From NCBI RefSeq assembly GCF_949628265.1, contig NC_088786.1, forward strand, positions 8,742,001 to 8,806,000: a stretch of 64,000 nt of DNA, read 5' to 3'. This document shows, one piece after another, positions 45,501-57,807 of this stretch. Below the pieces are notes generated by a model. It saw only the letters and a list, made by a program, of their open reading frames with translations, had not been told where the DNA came from and did no database searches. The DNA comes from Cloeon dipterum. Taxonomy: Eukaryota > Arthropoda > Insecta > Ephemeroptera > Baetidae. The number at the start of each line of letters is the position of its first letter. Position 1 is the first letter of the stretch. The translations under genes and the position numbers were made by a program.

Positions 45501-48500
45501 TAATTTCACAACGGGGATAGTTAGTAAATGCTAAACATTCCTAATATTCTGCGCATAATTTTCACAATTAAACCGATTTATGAGTTAAAATGAAGTGAAC
45601 TGCCTTCTAGTTTTCGATTATTCTGCTTAAAATTCAGTCCAAAAACCACTTTCTCCCAGTTTAAGGACCAAAATCACAACTTTGAAATTAAAAAATGTGA
45701 ACCTTTGTAGAGTGTAAACGGCTTAATGATAAGCGACGAGGAATAAAAGAGATGCAAATTAAAATAAGAAGGATATTTTCAATTTATTTGCAACTCTGCT
45801 CACTGGCTCACTGACGAGCAGGAATAAATATTTTAAAAAAAATATGTTCTCTTGATTGTAGTTGGGAGACAAGGGCTCTGGTCTGCGAAACCGAGGCACT
45901 GTCCAGGATTTCCAAAAGCTGCGGGATGAATGTCTGTCTAGCGGCACCTTGTTCGAGGATCCCGAGTTCCCCTGCACAGACTCGTCCATTTTCTTCAGCA
46001 GAAAACCTCCACGTTCGTTCGAGTGGCTCCGTCCAACTGTGAATTTAAATCTAATAAAACGGCAATAGACGCTAATTCGGTTGATGTCATTATAGGAAAT
46101 CACATCTGACCCCAGTCTGTTCGTCGAGGGCTATTCTAGATTTGACATCCAGCAAGGAGAATTGGGTGAGTCTTCATTTCGAGCGTTGAATACGAAAATT
46201 AATATTCAACATGTAATCAAATTTTTTTCATGATTAACTGTTAGGTCAGTTTTTTACAAGTTGAAAAATAATGAAATGCATGCAAAGAAAATCCAGCGAT
46301 TTTAGTGAAACATTTGCTCTTCCTGTGAGAATCTAGCAGAACTAATTAACTAAATCATCACGCAAAAATTAATTTCGGCCTAGTCATTTTCTAAAAAATT
46401 CCATTGCTGGCAAAATTTGAATTTTACCTCAATCTTAAAATAAATTTTGAGCCTAATTCACTCGCATTCTCTTGTATTCAAAGGTGACTGCTGGTTGCTA
46501 GCTGCCGTCGCTAATTTGACCCTGCACAACTCGCTATTCACCCAAGTCGTTCCCAATGACCAAAGTTTCACCGACCAGTATGCGGGCATATTCCACTTTA
46601 GGTTCGTGAAAAACTAAAAATGAATTGAATTCCATTATTAATGCTAAAAAAATGGACAGATTTTGGCAGTATGGTCGTTGGGTTGACGTGGTCGTGGATG
46701 ACCGCCTGCCGACCTACAACGGCCAGCTGGTGTTCCTCAGGTCTTCCCAGCAAAATGAATTCTGGAGTGCCTTGCTGGAGAAAGCCTATGCCAAGTAAAT
46801 TGCTGAAAATTTATTCGAGAGGATTTATTGGACTTGCTCTTGATCAGATTACACGGCTCCTACGAGGCCCTCAAGGGTGGCACCACCTGCGAGGCAATGG
46901 AGGACTTCACAGGAGGAGTCACAGAGTGGCATGAGCTGCAAAAAGAAGACCAAACTTTATTTAAAATCATGCTGAAGGCGGCCGAGAGATCTTCACTGAT
47001 GGGCGCCTCGATTGAAGTGAGTTGACTTTTGGGAGTACAGCAGAGAAATTTGATTTACTGCCCTTCAGCCTGATCCAAGTGTGCTTGAGGCTCGTACTCC
47101 AGAGGGCCTGGTCAAAGGCCACGCGTACAGTCTCACCAGAGTGAAAATGGTCGACATCAACACTCCGAATACGACCGGAAAAATCCCCCTTGTACGCCTT
47201 CGAAACCCGTGGGGCAATGAGGCAGAGTGGAATGGTGCTTGGTCTGACAAGTAAGACATTATCTGTATTATTTTAATATTTAAAATTCTTACAAAAACGG
47301 AACTGGTTGTGTAGCTCATTGGGCGCATACAATTTTGCAGATCTTTTTTATTTTAAGATTTCCTGTTTATTTATTTGTAACCAAAAATAGCTATTTTTTA
47401 AATCTTGCAATCGTTAATTTGTTTACTTTTCGTTTAAAAAACATTAATGGAACTAAGAATATTGGTGCGTCAACTGTTTTTTCCTAAACTCTTCAGATGA
47501 CGATTGTAAACATATATTTTTGTTTTATGAAAGTTTTAACCAACAAAAAAAATCAAATAATATAAACTTTTCTTCTTAAAAAGCAATAATCTATATCTCA
47601 CTGTTTATTTTTATAAGAAAGATTAATTTTTCCAAAGAGAGGCAAATACTATTAAAAATGCTTTGAAATTTACTTGAAAATTCAGATCTGCTGAGTGGCG
47701 CTTCATTCCTCAACATGAAAAAGAGGAGATCGGGCTGACCTTCGATGACGACGGCGAGTTCTGGATGTCCTACCGGGACTTCTGTAAATACTTCTCCAGA
47801 CTCGAAATTTGCAACTTGAACCCGGATTCCTTGACGGATGATGAAATCGGAGACGGCAAGAAGTGGGAGATGAGCGTGTTTGAAGGTGAATGGGTTCGCG
47901 GCATAACTGCAGGCGGATGCCGCAATTTCCTAGGTAAATTTTCCATTTTTCCCCCCTCCTAAGCACTATAAATTAAATTCCATTAGAAACCTTCTGGCAC
48001 AACCCTCAGTACATTATTACTCTGGATGATCCTGACGAGGATGACGACCAATCACTTTGCACCGTCATCATCGCCTTGATGCAGAAGAACCGCAGGGCCC
48101 AAAGAAAGTTGGGCGCAGAATGCTTGACCATTGGGTTTGCCGTGTACAAGGTAGACTAATTAAATTTTCAAATAGAAGTGATTTTATCCCGTTTGGTAAA
48201 TTGTAGTTGGACAACCCTGAGAACCAGCCAAAGCCCCTTCCTCTGGACTTCTTCAAATACAATGCGTCCGTGGCCAGGTCCAAGTCGTTCATCAACCTTC
48301 GCGAGTTAGCTGAGCGCTTCAAGCTTCCCGCCGGCACTTACTGCATAGTGCCCTCGACCTTTGACCCCAATGAGGAGGGAGAGTTCCTGCTCAGAGTGTT
48401 CTCTGAGAACAGCAACAACATGGAGTAAGATCATTTTGGTTGGTCTTATCAATTAATTTTAAACCATGCGATTTCAGGGAACTCGATGATGAAGTCGGCT

Positions 48501-51103
48501 TGGGTGAAATCGATACTCGAGTAAGATAAATTCTCCTCTAATTAATGCACTTATGATTTTATAATCCGATTTTTTTATATTCTAGATTCAAGAGGATCCT
48601 GAACTTAAAAATGACGAGGATGAGGAGTCGAACCAGAAGATCAAAGCCTTCTTTGAGAAGTTGGCCGGAGAGGACATGGAGGTTGACTGGATGGAGTTGA
48701 AACAGTTGTTAGATTTTGCCATGAAGGACGGTAAGTGTTGTTATGTTGTTAACGCTTGGAAAATTAGTTAACATTAAATAATAGCCATGAAATGAAAGAG
48801 TTCAGCGACTGCTCTCAGATGAAAGTAACATGTTTTGAAGCATTCTCTCATAATGACCAAATTGTCATGAAAAACATAATAGCGTAGAGAGCTTTTTAGT
48901 TTTCTTTTTTATTTTCTGACCAAAATTATTTATTTTGTGCCTTTTTCGTTCAGCTTTTGTGTTTCACTTTTTTCGTTTTTACTTCCACTCGAATCTTGGC
49001 ACTCCGTGAGCTTCCCACTACAGAAAGTGCTTACGTTTTTTGAGCTTTTCTAGTCAATCTCTGATGTTTTCGTATTTGTGACTATGTATATATGTGCAAA
49101 CAGACTTCCCACAAGGCGCCCCGACTCTTCCAATGCAGTCCTCGGACTCCATGCTGGGATCGATAATGAATTTATTATGCGGAGTCGTGTGCAAAGACAC
49201 GCCAATTGGACAAATGTTCGGTAAGGCAGCTATAGGCTTGACAAAAAGTCCTTCAAGGTTTTCGTGCGTACACCAAAGTGGTTTTACGAGGATTTTGAGC
49301 TTCTTAATGCTATAAATGCAGTAAAATTGTCATATTTTAACTAGATTTAAATGTATAAAGTTCAAGGGCAAAGACAGTGAAATCTTTAAAGACTGATTTG
49401 TTGGTTGGAAATTTTATTTGGGAGAGCAGATTGAGATTCAACTTTAGGATGTTTTGTAGCTAAAATAGATTTTTGATGCATCCAATATTTAATCTAAAGG
49501 TAAAAAGGAAAATAAATTTCTAGAAGGAATACGAATTTTGTAGTATCCCATTTAAAATCATTTTAGAATTATGCTATCACTTATGTCTGTAGCTTTTATT
49601 CCATAAATCCCTTTGCGATTAAAATTGGAATTTTAACATCATGTTTTCATCATTCTAGAAAATCAAATTTAAGATTATCACAAATTAAAAAAACTATCAA
49701 TATAGATTTTCATTATTGATCTCTCTTCTTGAATCGCAAATGTTCCTTTAGAAAAAATCATTTTCACAGTGTTTGTCCTTTAAAAGCTGTTTTCATCCAG
49801 GATAAAAAGCTCATAAATAAAAATAACTGCTGGGCTTTTTCACAACTGCACTTGATTGGGGTGTTGCCAACCAATTTCGATTTTTTTTTCACCCTCTATT
49901 CAGTTCTAATTATTTTGTTTCCAAGGATATTGGGACGGAAATGATCTGATATGTTTTGTATTTTGTTCAAAACCACACTGCAAATTCTGTGCTCTCTTAA
50001 ACAACCATAGGTCGTTGGTGCATCGTTCTGGACCCAAAATCAAATGGATTTCGTTAATATATTTGTTTTGATTTCTAACCTTGCTCTCACCGTCATCTGC
50101 ATGCTTTTCACATTCTCACGCTTTAAAATGTGTAGCTTTGCAATTTTCGCCACCAAACTAACTGAATCGAATTGTTTTGAATCAAAATGACTATCCACAG
50201 AGCAACAGTTCGAAGGGTTCTCAAAGGAGACCTGCCGAAGCATGGTCGCTATGATGGATGTCGATCGCTCAGGAAAACTTGGTCTTGAGGAGTTCAAGAT
50301 CCTATGGATGGACGTCCGCAACTGGAGGGTGAGTTAAAAGACACTGATTTTATAGAAGGTTGATATGGGAAAATCCTTGGACCCAGGCAGCACTTTTATT
50401 TATTTTTTTTATATAAAAGTTGCTGCAAAGTTAGCGTGCTTTTCAAATTGCGATGACTTCTTGAAATCTTATTTTATAACTTAAGAGAGTTTCCTAAAAA
50501 AATATCATACTCTACTATTGGATGGATCTCGACGATAGTATTCAAAATCTGACAAAAAACATATGGTCGATATAGCGCTGTAAATTTTGGTGAAAATTTG
50601 AAAAATTTGAATTATAACTGTAGAAAAGTCCTCTTTTGATTTTATTTACAAAATTATTTGAACCAATAATGTGATCAACTGCAAACAGGTCCAATATTGT
50701 CCAATTTTGTGCCCAATATAATTGCCACTTAAAAGGATATTTTAATAATTTTTGGCTTTTTAGTCGGTGTTCAAACTGTACGACACGGAAAAGACGGGAT
50801 CGCTGAGTGCTTTTGAGCTGCGCCAGGCGCTCAACTCTGCCGGCTACAGGCTGAACAATCACATCCTGAACATTCTGATGCACCGCTACGGCACCAAGGA
50901 GGGAAGAATTTCATTCGACGACTTTATTGCCTGCGCTGTTCGTCTCAGATCTATGATTGGTGAGGATTCATCTGACTTGTTCTTTTAAATTTCGTCTAAA
51001 TTTTCGTATTGTTGCAGACATGTTCAAGGAGAGAGATCCTGATAACACCAACACTGCTGCATTTACTCTGGAGGAATGGGTGGAAAAGACCGTGTACTCT
51101 TAA
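36588..51103 (+). CDS. CalpA: Calpain (CalpA-type, classical domain order) with three alternative 5' ends
   Basis: Isoform 1: 36588-36703, 36751-36979, then common exons 45862-46038, 46096-46165, 46484-46601, 46660-46794, 46848-47016, 47069-47250, 47686-47933, 47987-48150, 48207-48424, 48478-48520, 48586-48730, 49104-49220 (cassette), 50201-50328, 50764-50959, 51018-51103; 846 residues. A Gly/Asn-rich head contains four GNLG-like units. The protease core has [13 protein letters not shown] and the full triad: Cys200 in GDCWLLAA, His356 in KGHAYS, Asn384 in RNPWGN. A C2-like domain follows (FWHNPQYII...[10 protein letters not shown]), then an acidic linker and a penta-EF-hand domain with [13 protein letters not shown] and [13 protein letters not shown]. 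Calpains are Ca2+-activated cytosolic cysteine proteases. The complete triad distinguishes it from the inactive fly CalpC. Assignment to CalpA rather than CalpB rests on the cassette exon and is less certain. Confidence 0.93.
36777..36825 (+). repeat. Tandem repeat coding for GNLG units in calpain isoform 1
   Basis: About four 9- to 12-nt units (GGAAATCTTGGAAATCTCGG and onward) encode Gly-Asn-Leu repeats ending GNLGDLRG in the isoform 1 head. This suggests recent slippage within coding sequence, in an otherwise Gly-rich exon. Confidence 0.7.
38857..38997. repeat. Dispersed AT-rich repeat, copy B
   Basis: Matches 4159-4330 in order: TTTTAGATGGTTCTAGACGA, AAAATTGTGTGATTCAATC, ATGATTGGAATCTCAGAAAA, GTCGTCTAAAATTC. 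A short third piece near 38196-38255 has GACGGTTTCTAAGATGATTT. It lies in a calpain intron. Confidence 0.45.
39671..39691. repeat. Homopolymer of 21 C
   Basis: Uninterrupted C run upstream of the second alternative calpain first exon. The opposite strand is a G run able to form a quadruplex. Its exact length is the kind of thing sequencing gets wrong. Confidence 0.9.
39882..40076 (+). CDS. CalpA: Alternative first coding exon 2 of calpain
   Basis: ATG in good context (GTGGCCATGGCG) opens 65 codons that start [20 protein letters not shown] and end SSQLSRGHR, followed by the donor AGG|GTGAGA. It ends in phase 0, as required by the common exon at 45862, and would give a protein of 796 residues. 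The region is GC-rich in AT-rich surroundings. The sequence differs from the Gly-rich head of isoform 1, so the N-terminal region would be swapped. The open frame continues 50 codons upstream; the Kozak context and composition favour 39882. Confidence 0.7.
40667..40811 (-). repeat. 3' LTR (in element direction) of the TRIM
   Basis: 145 bp, identical to 41773-41917. Ends TGTATGTTG and GATATAACA on the plus strand. The polypurine tract abuts its right edge. Confidence 0.9.
41109..41639 (-). other. Internal open frame of the TRIM, function unknown
   Basis: 176 codons without an assignable domain. The N-terminal part is rich in Arg and Lys; a second frame over 41213-41335 reads [20 protein letters not shown], so a frameshifted gag-like or C-terminal remnant is possible. 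I would not treat it as a working gene. Confidence 0.3.
41773..41917 (-). repeat. 5' LTR (in element direction) of the TRIM
   Basis: 145 bp, identical to 40667-40811; primer-binding-site-like sequence follows on the minus strand. Confidence 0.9.
43018..43025. promoter_or_regulatory. CRE palindrome TGACGTCA upstream of calpain first exon 3
   Basis: Perfect CREB/ATF consensus 122 bp before the ATG at 43148, in a GC-rich island with TCAGTCC (initiator-like) near 43074. Supports a separate promoter here. Binding is not shown. Confidence 0.45.
43148..43273 (+). CDS. CalpA: Alternative first coding exon 3 of calpain
   Basis: ATG (AAAGATGGCT) opens 42 codons starting [20 protein letters not shown] and ending THNL-like LHNLKV at the donor GTG|GTGCGC (43274). 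A donor 3 nt earlier is also possible; both give phase 0, matching the exon at 45862. The product would have about 773 residues. A CpG-rich promoter-like island precedes it. No domain is recognised in the head; hydrophobic and charged residues alternate as in a helix. Confidence 0.68.
49104..49220 (+). CDS. CalpA: Calpain cassette exon inserted between EF-hands
   Basis: 117 nt, phase 1 on both sides, so it can be skipped without changing the frame. It encodes [18 protein letters not shown] and then [20 protein letters not shown], a hydrophobic stretch. It lies after the first EF-hand (exon 48586-48730) and before the second (50201-50328). Fly CalpA is known for an insertion with a hydrophobic segment at this kind of position, linked to membrane binding, and for a form lacking it. 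Here the insert is about half that size. Long introns (373 and 980 nt) flank it. Confidence 0.85.
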
Positions 51104-51709
51104 GAAGCCAAATTATCCTTTGAGATTATATAACGGAGGTGGCGTAAGTCACGTTTTTATATTTTCAACCCTCCGACTTGCGATTTCTTTTGAGCTAATA
51201 CTTTTTGATCAATTAAACGCCACCTTCGACTATAGATTTACTATTTACGCACACTACAACTCGCGCAACTTTTTTAATTAATTAATGCTAATCTAAATGT
51301 GCTGCAAAAATGCTGATTCTGTGGTAATCAAAGTCTAGCTTACAAGAGTACCTCTTTGCAGTTATTTATACAGTGAGCATATTTATTGTGCTTTTTATAA
51401 ATTCAGCTATTAGGGCAACTTATTATGATATTCTGAGCTATAGATATTATGCATCCCAGAGATGGTAAAATTAAATATATTGCTATTTATGTTAAAACTT
51501 GATCTGTCCCAATCGGCTTAAAGCTTCTAAATAAATTTTGGATCGTATATTAAAAAAATCGTCTTACTTTATTTTCATTTTAAATACACAATTCATCGAG
51601 TCTTAATAATAAATAAAGTGATCAACACGAATTCTCAAGTACTTTGTCTACTATCACAATAATTTGTATCCAAAAATAAATTTTATTATTCAATTAAAGT
51701 CGAGTCGTT
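51104..51709. other. Tail-to-tail spacer of calpain and beat
   Basis: 606 bp between two convergent stop codons. AATAAA for calpain lies at 51530-51535 (plus). For beat, AATAAA on the minus strand lies at 51682-51687, about 25 nt past its stop. No coding sequence. Confidence 0.55.
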
Positions 51710-54700
51710 TCACCTCAGCACGCAGAGCAGGGCAATCCAAATCCAAATCGTGCCGCCTGCAACACACAGGTGCTATTTGTTAGTCCGCAGCAGGGATTAA
51801 TATGATGAGACGTACACACCTCTAATTAAATTAGGAGCACGGCTCTCTTCCATGGCTGCCAAAATAGACTCTGAGCGCAATCTTTGTTCAATTAAAAGCA
51901 CCTCGGTCATTCTGGTGAAGGAAAACACGCTGCTCACGCATTTGAGGCGCAAACTGAAATTCATGTTGTTCAGCTGCTCGTCTGTCAGGGTCAGGTTCAA
52001 CCTGACCACCTCGACGTTGAACTTGCCGAGAGGCACGATGAATTTCTCCAAATCTTTTTCTTTCACCTGGAAAGTAAATAGGCTCCACTAAAACTGAGGA
52101 ATGGCATGAGACCCAAAAATCAACTAAATTTAGGCTATAATAATAATTTTGCCTTTTACCAATTTTCACACAGAAATCAACAAGATACAGCACAAATTTT
52201 CCTAAAACACGAGAAAATCTGGTAACTGCAAATGGAGATTTTTGTCTACTGGTGACTTGGCAAATTTTATTGCAATTTTAAATAGATAAGTTTATTTTGC
52301 TCGTTAAAACAAATTGAAAAATTAGGAAAAACAAATTGTGCACTCACCGGCTCCTCATTCAGAAAAATGCTCAATTTTCCTGGCGGCTTAGAGTAAAAAT
52401 TGGTGCAGTTGACCGAAATAATACTCAGCCCCTCGTCAGACAGGCTCTTTTCCACGGTGACATTGGGCGCCAAGTTCGGCATCTCTGCAACAATATAGAG
52501 AGCAGGCCACTGCGTGAGTGAGAACTGAGCAGCAGCACGGATCGCATTTCAAAAAACAAACTTCCGATGTTACGCAGCTGTGTGGTCTCTGATGAATATC
52601 ACCATTCGAAAAAAAGGAACGAAAGAAAGTACTCTTGGCATCGAGTCATCGCACAATTTCGCCAGGCATCTCCGGCTAGTCTGTTTTTTAAAGCAAATTA
52701 TTTTTACCGACTATTGTGATGTTTTTCGAGGCACTCGCCGTTCTGAATGAAGGTGCGTCCGCTGTAACTTCGCAACTGAACACGCCGGTCAAGTCCGAGT
52801 GGATTTCCCTCAGTCGAACCTCATTTGCATCCGACTTGTAGAGCTGGAAGTCGAAATACCCTTAATTCAATTTAACAGCTTACATGTTATGTTGTTCTAC
52901 TTCATAACATTTAGAAAAAGTTATAAATGGAATGTTGGATTAGAAAATAAAAGATAGTCAAAACTCTTCTTATCATTTTTTAATAATAGCTTCATTTCAC
53001 CAGGTCAAAAATTAATATGTAAACACGAAGACAAATTTTCATTCGTTTAAATAAAGTACATATATTTGCCAACCGTCATAATATAATCGATTTGGGATGC
53101 TGGAAAATTATTAATAAGAAAGTTTTTTTTCGTTTTTCTATTGCCTAACGCATGAGGTCACAACCCAGCATAAGTCGTGATTTTCGGGCTTCTTGCTTTC
53201 ATGCGCATTCAGCAGGTCCAGAATCAAGTTGCGACGAGATTATTTTAATGCTCCGGTTTGAATTTTTCTCATTCATTGTCTATTACTTACGTCAATATCA
53301 ATGCCTGGGATCGGGATGAATTTCATCGGTGGATTCTCCTGTGGGAGGTAGCGATAAAATTCCCTCTGTCCCCGGTACCATTTGACGGAGTAGAGCGGCG
53401 CTTCTTGCAAGTCGTACAGACAAATGAATTTGGCACCGTGTCCCGACATTACTGCGGTCGGAAGCATCAGTCGAACGTCTCGAACACAAATACACCCTTA
53501 AAACAAAACCAAGGTTTATACTATTATTATTTCTGTTCTTAAATTGATGAAAATCATGGGAAGCATGGGAATAACATAGGAGCGACAGGATTTTTTTCAC
53601 TGAAAGATTCTGCCCGATAGAATTATTGAAAATAAAGAATCATTGTGACGGGATGCATGTTATGAAGAGTGGGACCTGTATTTTTTTAATACTGTATATT
53701 CCTAAATTATAGTAATGAATCAAGCTAGGAAAATTGAAAAAAGAGCTCATGGTACCCGCGTAAAATTTTCTAAGCTTCAAGCTAACAATTTAGCTGAAAT
53801 TTTGTATTATTTAAAAAAGTTTTAACAACTGAAAATATCAATGACTGCTGGAACATTTATAAAAAATGATATTTCTTCAGTTTTCAAAATATATGGGTCA
53901 ATATGCTCCAATTTTTTTTAAGATAACTATAAAAATAACCTAGACCATGGATGATCATTTATTATTTCTAATATTGACGACAAATATCAAATTAAAAATA
54001 AGTTAACGGAAAAATGTATTTTAAAACCAATCTTGAGCAACCTTTGTAAAATGCTAAAATTGATGAATCGTAAAATAACTACCACGGAACTTGATTTAAA
54101 CATTAGATCAGGCTTCATGAATTAAATGAATTCACCATCAATTAAAAACGCATTCAAGGAGTTTCCATTTGAAATGAAATCAATTGTTTTCATCGGCCGG
54201 CGAGCCATTGGAAATTTTGACTTAAATTTGCTGGCTATTTATTAGCAGATGAAGCCTGAAGAGGGCAAGACAATTTCCAGTTTTCATTTTCATTTTTTTA
54301 GATGCTTGTAAAATTTTCAAAACAAAAACGAGCAAACTACATTAAAGCTGTCCTAAAAACGCACACTTAGATGCATGCAAACAAATATGTGTGAGAACAT
54401 TCCTTTGACAGCGGCGCCAGGGAAGCCAAAGAAACGGAACAACGTATTTTGCTTCCTCTGGCGAAGTGTCAACACTTTTCAGGACCTTTGGCAGAGAACA
54501 ATATTGAGTAACCGCGCAGCCCCCCTGCCCGATAACTAGATTATAGGGCATTACCGGCCGGACTCTCTATTCTGTCCCTGCACACACGTTCCGTCGCAAA
54601 ATGCAGCGCAAAAGAAGGCATTAGAATATTTCTACTTCTCCAAGAAATGCACGCGCGTTTGCGCGTGCTAATGGAATTACGGCAGATATGACTGATTGCA

Positions 54701-55729
54701 CCAAAGCATGCATCAGTAACGAGCCATTAGGTTTCCCGACTAAATCTGAATAAGAGGAAGCAAACAACAAAAGAAGCCCTGTACTGTTAGCAAATGCGTG
54801 ATTTTGATGTTGCGAAAAATGTTGAAAAATAGTCTTGGAAGTTTTGCAATTTATCCTACTTAGTTATTTAATTTTTAGCTTGAATTTAAAATATTATAAA
54901 AATATATTTAAAAAAAATTATGACTGTAATGGATGTCAAAGCATTAAAGTTTGATTTTCAAAGATTTTTTTCATAATTGTATACTTTTTTTAAATTGGAT
55001 TGAACGCTTTAAAATTTTATATTATAGGTAATTCTGCAATTTCGAATTCGTCATCCTGAATTTAAAAATGTTAAATGTGCAATTTTTGTAAATTTATGCG
55101 CTCTCAAAATTTTATCTACTTCTATCGGAGAAATTAAAGCAACATCAGCAGGGGAACAGTCGGTAATGTTAAGACTTTTTTCCAGGATATTTGTTTCAAA
55201 TCAACGATATTCATTACAGTTAACTACAAAAATCTGTAAAAATCTTCTACTGAATTTTTGCGGGATTTCCAAGATAATGTTGGAAATGTTTCTGTTTTCA
55301 ATTATTTCCGCTATTAAACTCATCTTGACCTTCCCTTAAATGAACTGAAGGGGTTAGAAGTTATACGCCCCTTCACTTCTTTTAACCACCTGCTAAAATT
55401 TTAATAGTAAAAAATATTTAGTTCTTGATAGGTCCACCTCGTTCTAGAGAGGCGAACAACTCTCGAAAACTCAGCGTCCCAAAACATCGCGAACGAATGG
55501 CTCTGTACAACTCGCTCACAATTTCCACACTCTTCAAAATTGAAGAGGGTTTGTCTTTAAACTCTAAGCAAAAGGATAAAAAAAATGAGTATGAAAAAAT
55601 ATGGTCATTTAAGAAAAGCAAAGAAACAAAGAGGTGCGTGGAAAACATCATAAATAAAAATTGTTCCTTACTTTGGGTGACGAGGAGAAGTTCGAGAGCA
55701 AAGAAGATCAGGTACTTTGCAGGCTCCAT
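51710..55729 (-). CDS. beat: Beaten path-like two-Ig-domain protein (axon guidance)
   Basis: Six exons on the minus strand: 55672-55729, 53291-53478, 52708-52843, 52348-52484, 51820-52066, 51710-51756; 270 residues, all phases agree. A signal peptide (MEPAKYLIFFALELLLVTQ) is followed by VRLMLPTAVMSGHGAKFICL. Ig1 carries the beat hallmark APLYSVKWYRGQREFYRYLP and the paired cysteines C39 and C106 (FSCEVTADAPSF). Ig2 pairs C154 (VNCTNF) with C216 (LKCVS). The last 15 residues, GGTIWIWIALLCVLR, are hydrophobic and could signal a GPI anchor or form a short membrane tail. Fly Beat proteins act at the motor axon surface, countering adhesion and binding Side-family receptors. Which of the many beat paralogues this is cannot be told here. 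Confidence 0.92.
53479..55671. other. First intron of beat
   Basis: 2.2-kb AT-rich intron separating the signal-peptide exon from Ig1. A GC-richer patch at about 54400-54720 contains no supported exon. No repeat recognised. Confidence 0.5.
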
Positions 55730-57807
55730 CACGACAAAAAAAAATCGAAATGTTTTTTCCTATATCGGCTTATTGTCTTAATCCGCGGGAGGTGCAACAA
55801 GAGCGAAGTTTGACCATAACGCCTGCCGAACGACGGAGTGAGAGGTGAGTGAGTGTTTCAATCGCGGTGGCGATTCGGATGCAAAACGCGCGCCTGCGCC
55901 CCCGAACGCGCGTTATTCTTCTGAAGGGTGCTGTTTCCTTCTAGCATCTCAGTCACACACGCACGAATTCCTAATTTATTGGACCAGGTGTGTTGTGTGC
56001 CATGCTGAGCTGAGCTGTGCGCGAGGAGAGGACAAAATAAAAAGCGGGCACTCGCGAGAAGAGGATATTGTTTGAATTATAACTCGCAGCGCGCTCACTA
56101 TTAATAGACCCGTTTTCGCCGCGCTTGCGATTGTGCCAGCTCCAAAATATTTTCATTAACACACACTTGTGACCGCTTTATTCGTTGTATACTCTGCTAC
56201 CAGGGCCATTAATACATCGTAAGTGTGGTTTTCAATCATGAATCTCTCCACAGTTTTGTTATAATGTTGTTTGATCGCACCAAAATATTTTTATATAATA
56301 GAATAAATCCTCACAAGACTTTGATACCCAAGGACAAATTATGTTAAAGAGGAAATATGTTTTATCACAACTAAGGTTTTGTTCATTGATTTTTGGCAAA
56401 GAAAAGCTGTGTTGGTGGGAAAAATCAAGAAATTGTGATTTTCAAACCAATCTTTTTATCGTTATAAGTGGAACTGAAAAAATCTGAGATGTAATTTTTT
56501 ACCTTTAAATATTCAATGAAAATTTTAAAATTCTAAAATTTTCCCACGTTCTGTCGTTAAAAATTTGTAAAAAAAAAAACGGTTACAAGGTTCCATGCTA
56601 ATCAAGCGTTGAGCACTGTCTCCTTATTGAATAATCATGATTTATTTCACCAGAAGAGAAACTAATCAACTCATATTCGATAAATTCGCTCACTGTTGGC
56701 TCGATCGCGATGCGAGAGGAATTAAAATCAAACAATAAAATCATTGATAAACATTTAAATTGTAATTAAAATGATTAACCCCATAAGGATTGTTCAATTT
56801 TTTTTATTTGTTGAAAATTTTGATATAGTCTAAAAATTCATTGTTTCTCAGTCCTAATTTGATTATTGCACATTATTGAAATTATTATTCATTCAAACTA
56901 ACAATTTGATCAACTGCTTATTGTAGTAGTTATAAATTGAAATTTTCGATTCAGATTATTTTCAATTGTTCGCTAATGTAGGCAGTCAACCAAGCTGATT
57001 ATTTCCACAATTCTTTAATGTGCAAGAATTAAAGGATAACCTTTTTGCTACAGTAAAAACATAAAATTTGCCCATTTTTTCTGTAATTTGTAGTGTTTGG
57101 CCAAATTTTCATTTGGCATATTTTTATTTCTCTCGTCGAGATCTCCAATAATGTAATGCGTTACTTTTTAAGAACACTCTTTGTGATATATGAATATGAG
57201 ATTTCGAGCAGAGGAACAAGCTGACTTTACAGACACAAAAAAATTTGCTTCGCAACCTAGTTATATTTTTAATTTAACTTAATCAACTAGGACCAGTTGT
57301 TAACGCATTGGCAACAAGATACTTTTTAATGTTTTTAAACGGAAACTATGAATGACTTGAAGGAGTCCACATAAATTATTTGGATTTTTTTCAAAAACCT
57401 TTGATCCCTTAATGATTTCGCGGACCAGATAAAACGTTTTCTAAGTTATTCGAAAGTCGAGGAAGCGAAAGAGACGAGATTTTTTGACACTAAACTGTTT
57501 TAATGGATTAAGATGATATTTAATGGTTTGAATGGAAGCACCAAAGTTCAAAAGTGTTTAAGGCCACATTTGTTCCATTTAATACACTCTTTTATAGTTT
57601 AGGTGTGTTTTTTCTAAATACTGTTGGTTTTGGTTTAAATCAACGAAAGGAAAAATTAAGTCACTTTCAAAGGTTACGAATTTTTAGTCTAAAGATGTAG
57701 AGGCAATACAAACGCAGAAACGAAACTAAAAAGTTAAAGAAATACCCAATTAATATTTATATAAATAGAAATTTGAAATTACATACGAAAGGAACTTTGT
57801 TATACTA

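Larger units (their letters stand above)
40077..45861. other. Large calpain intron region
   Basis: Between alternative first exon 2 and the first common exon. It holds the LTR element (40663-41921) and the third alternative first exon (43148). A GC-richer patch at about 44990-45240 may be regulatory; the rest is AT-rich with no coding signal. Confidence 0.5.

Noticed and set aside
55425..55781. Plus-strand 118-codon frame over the beat first exon
   Set aside because: Lys-rich antisense of intron and signal-peptide exon; no domain.
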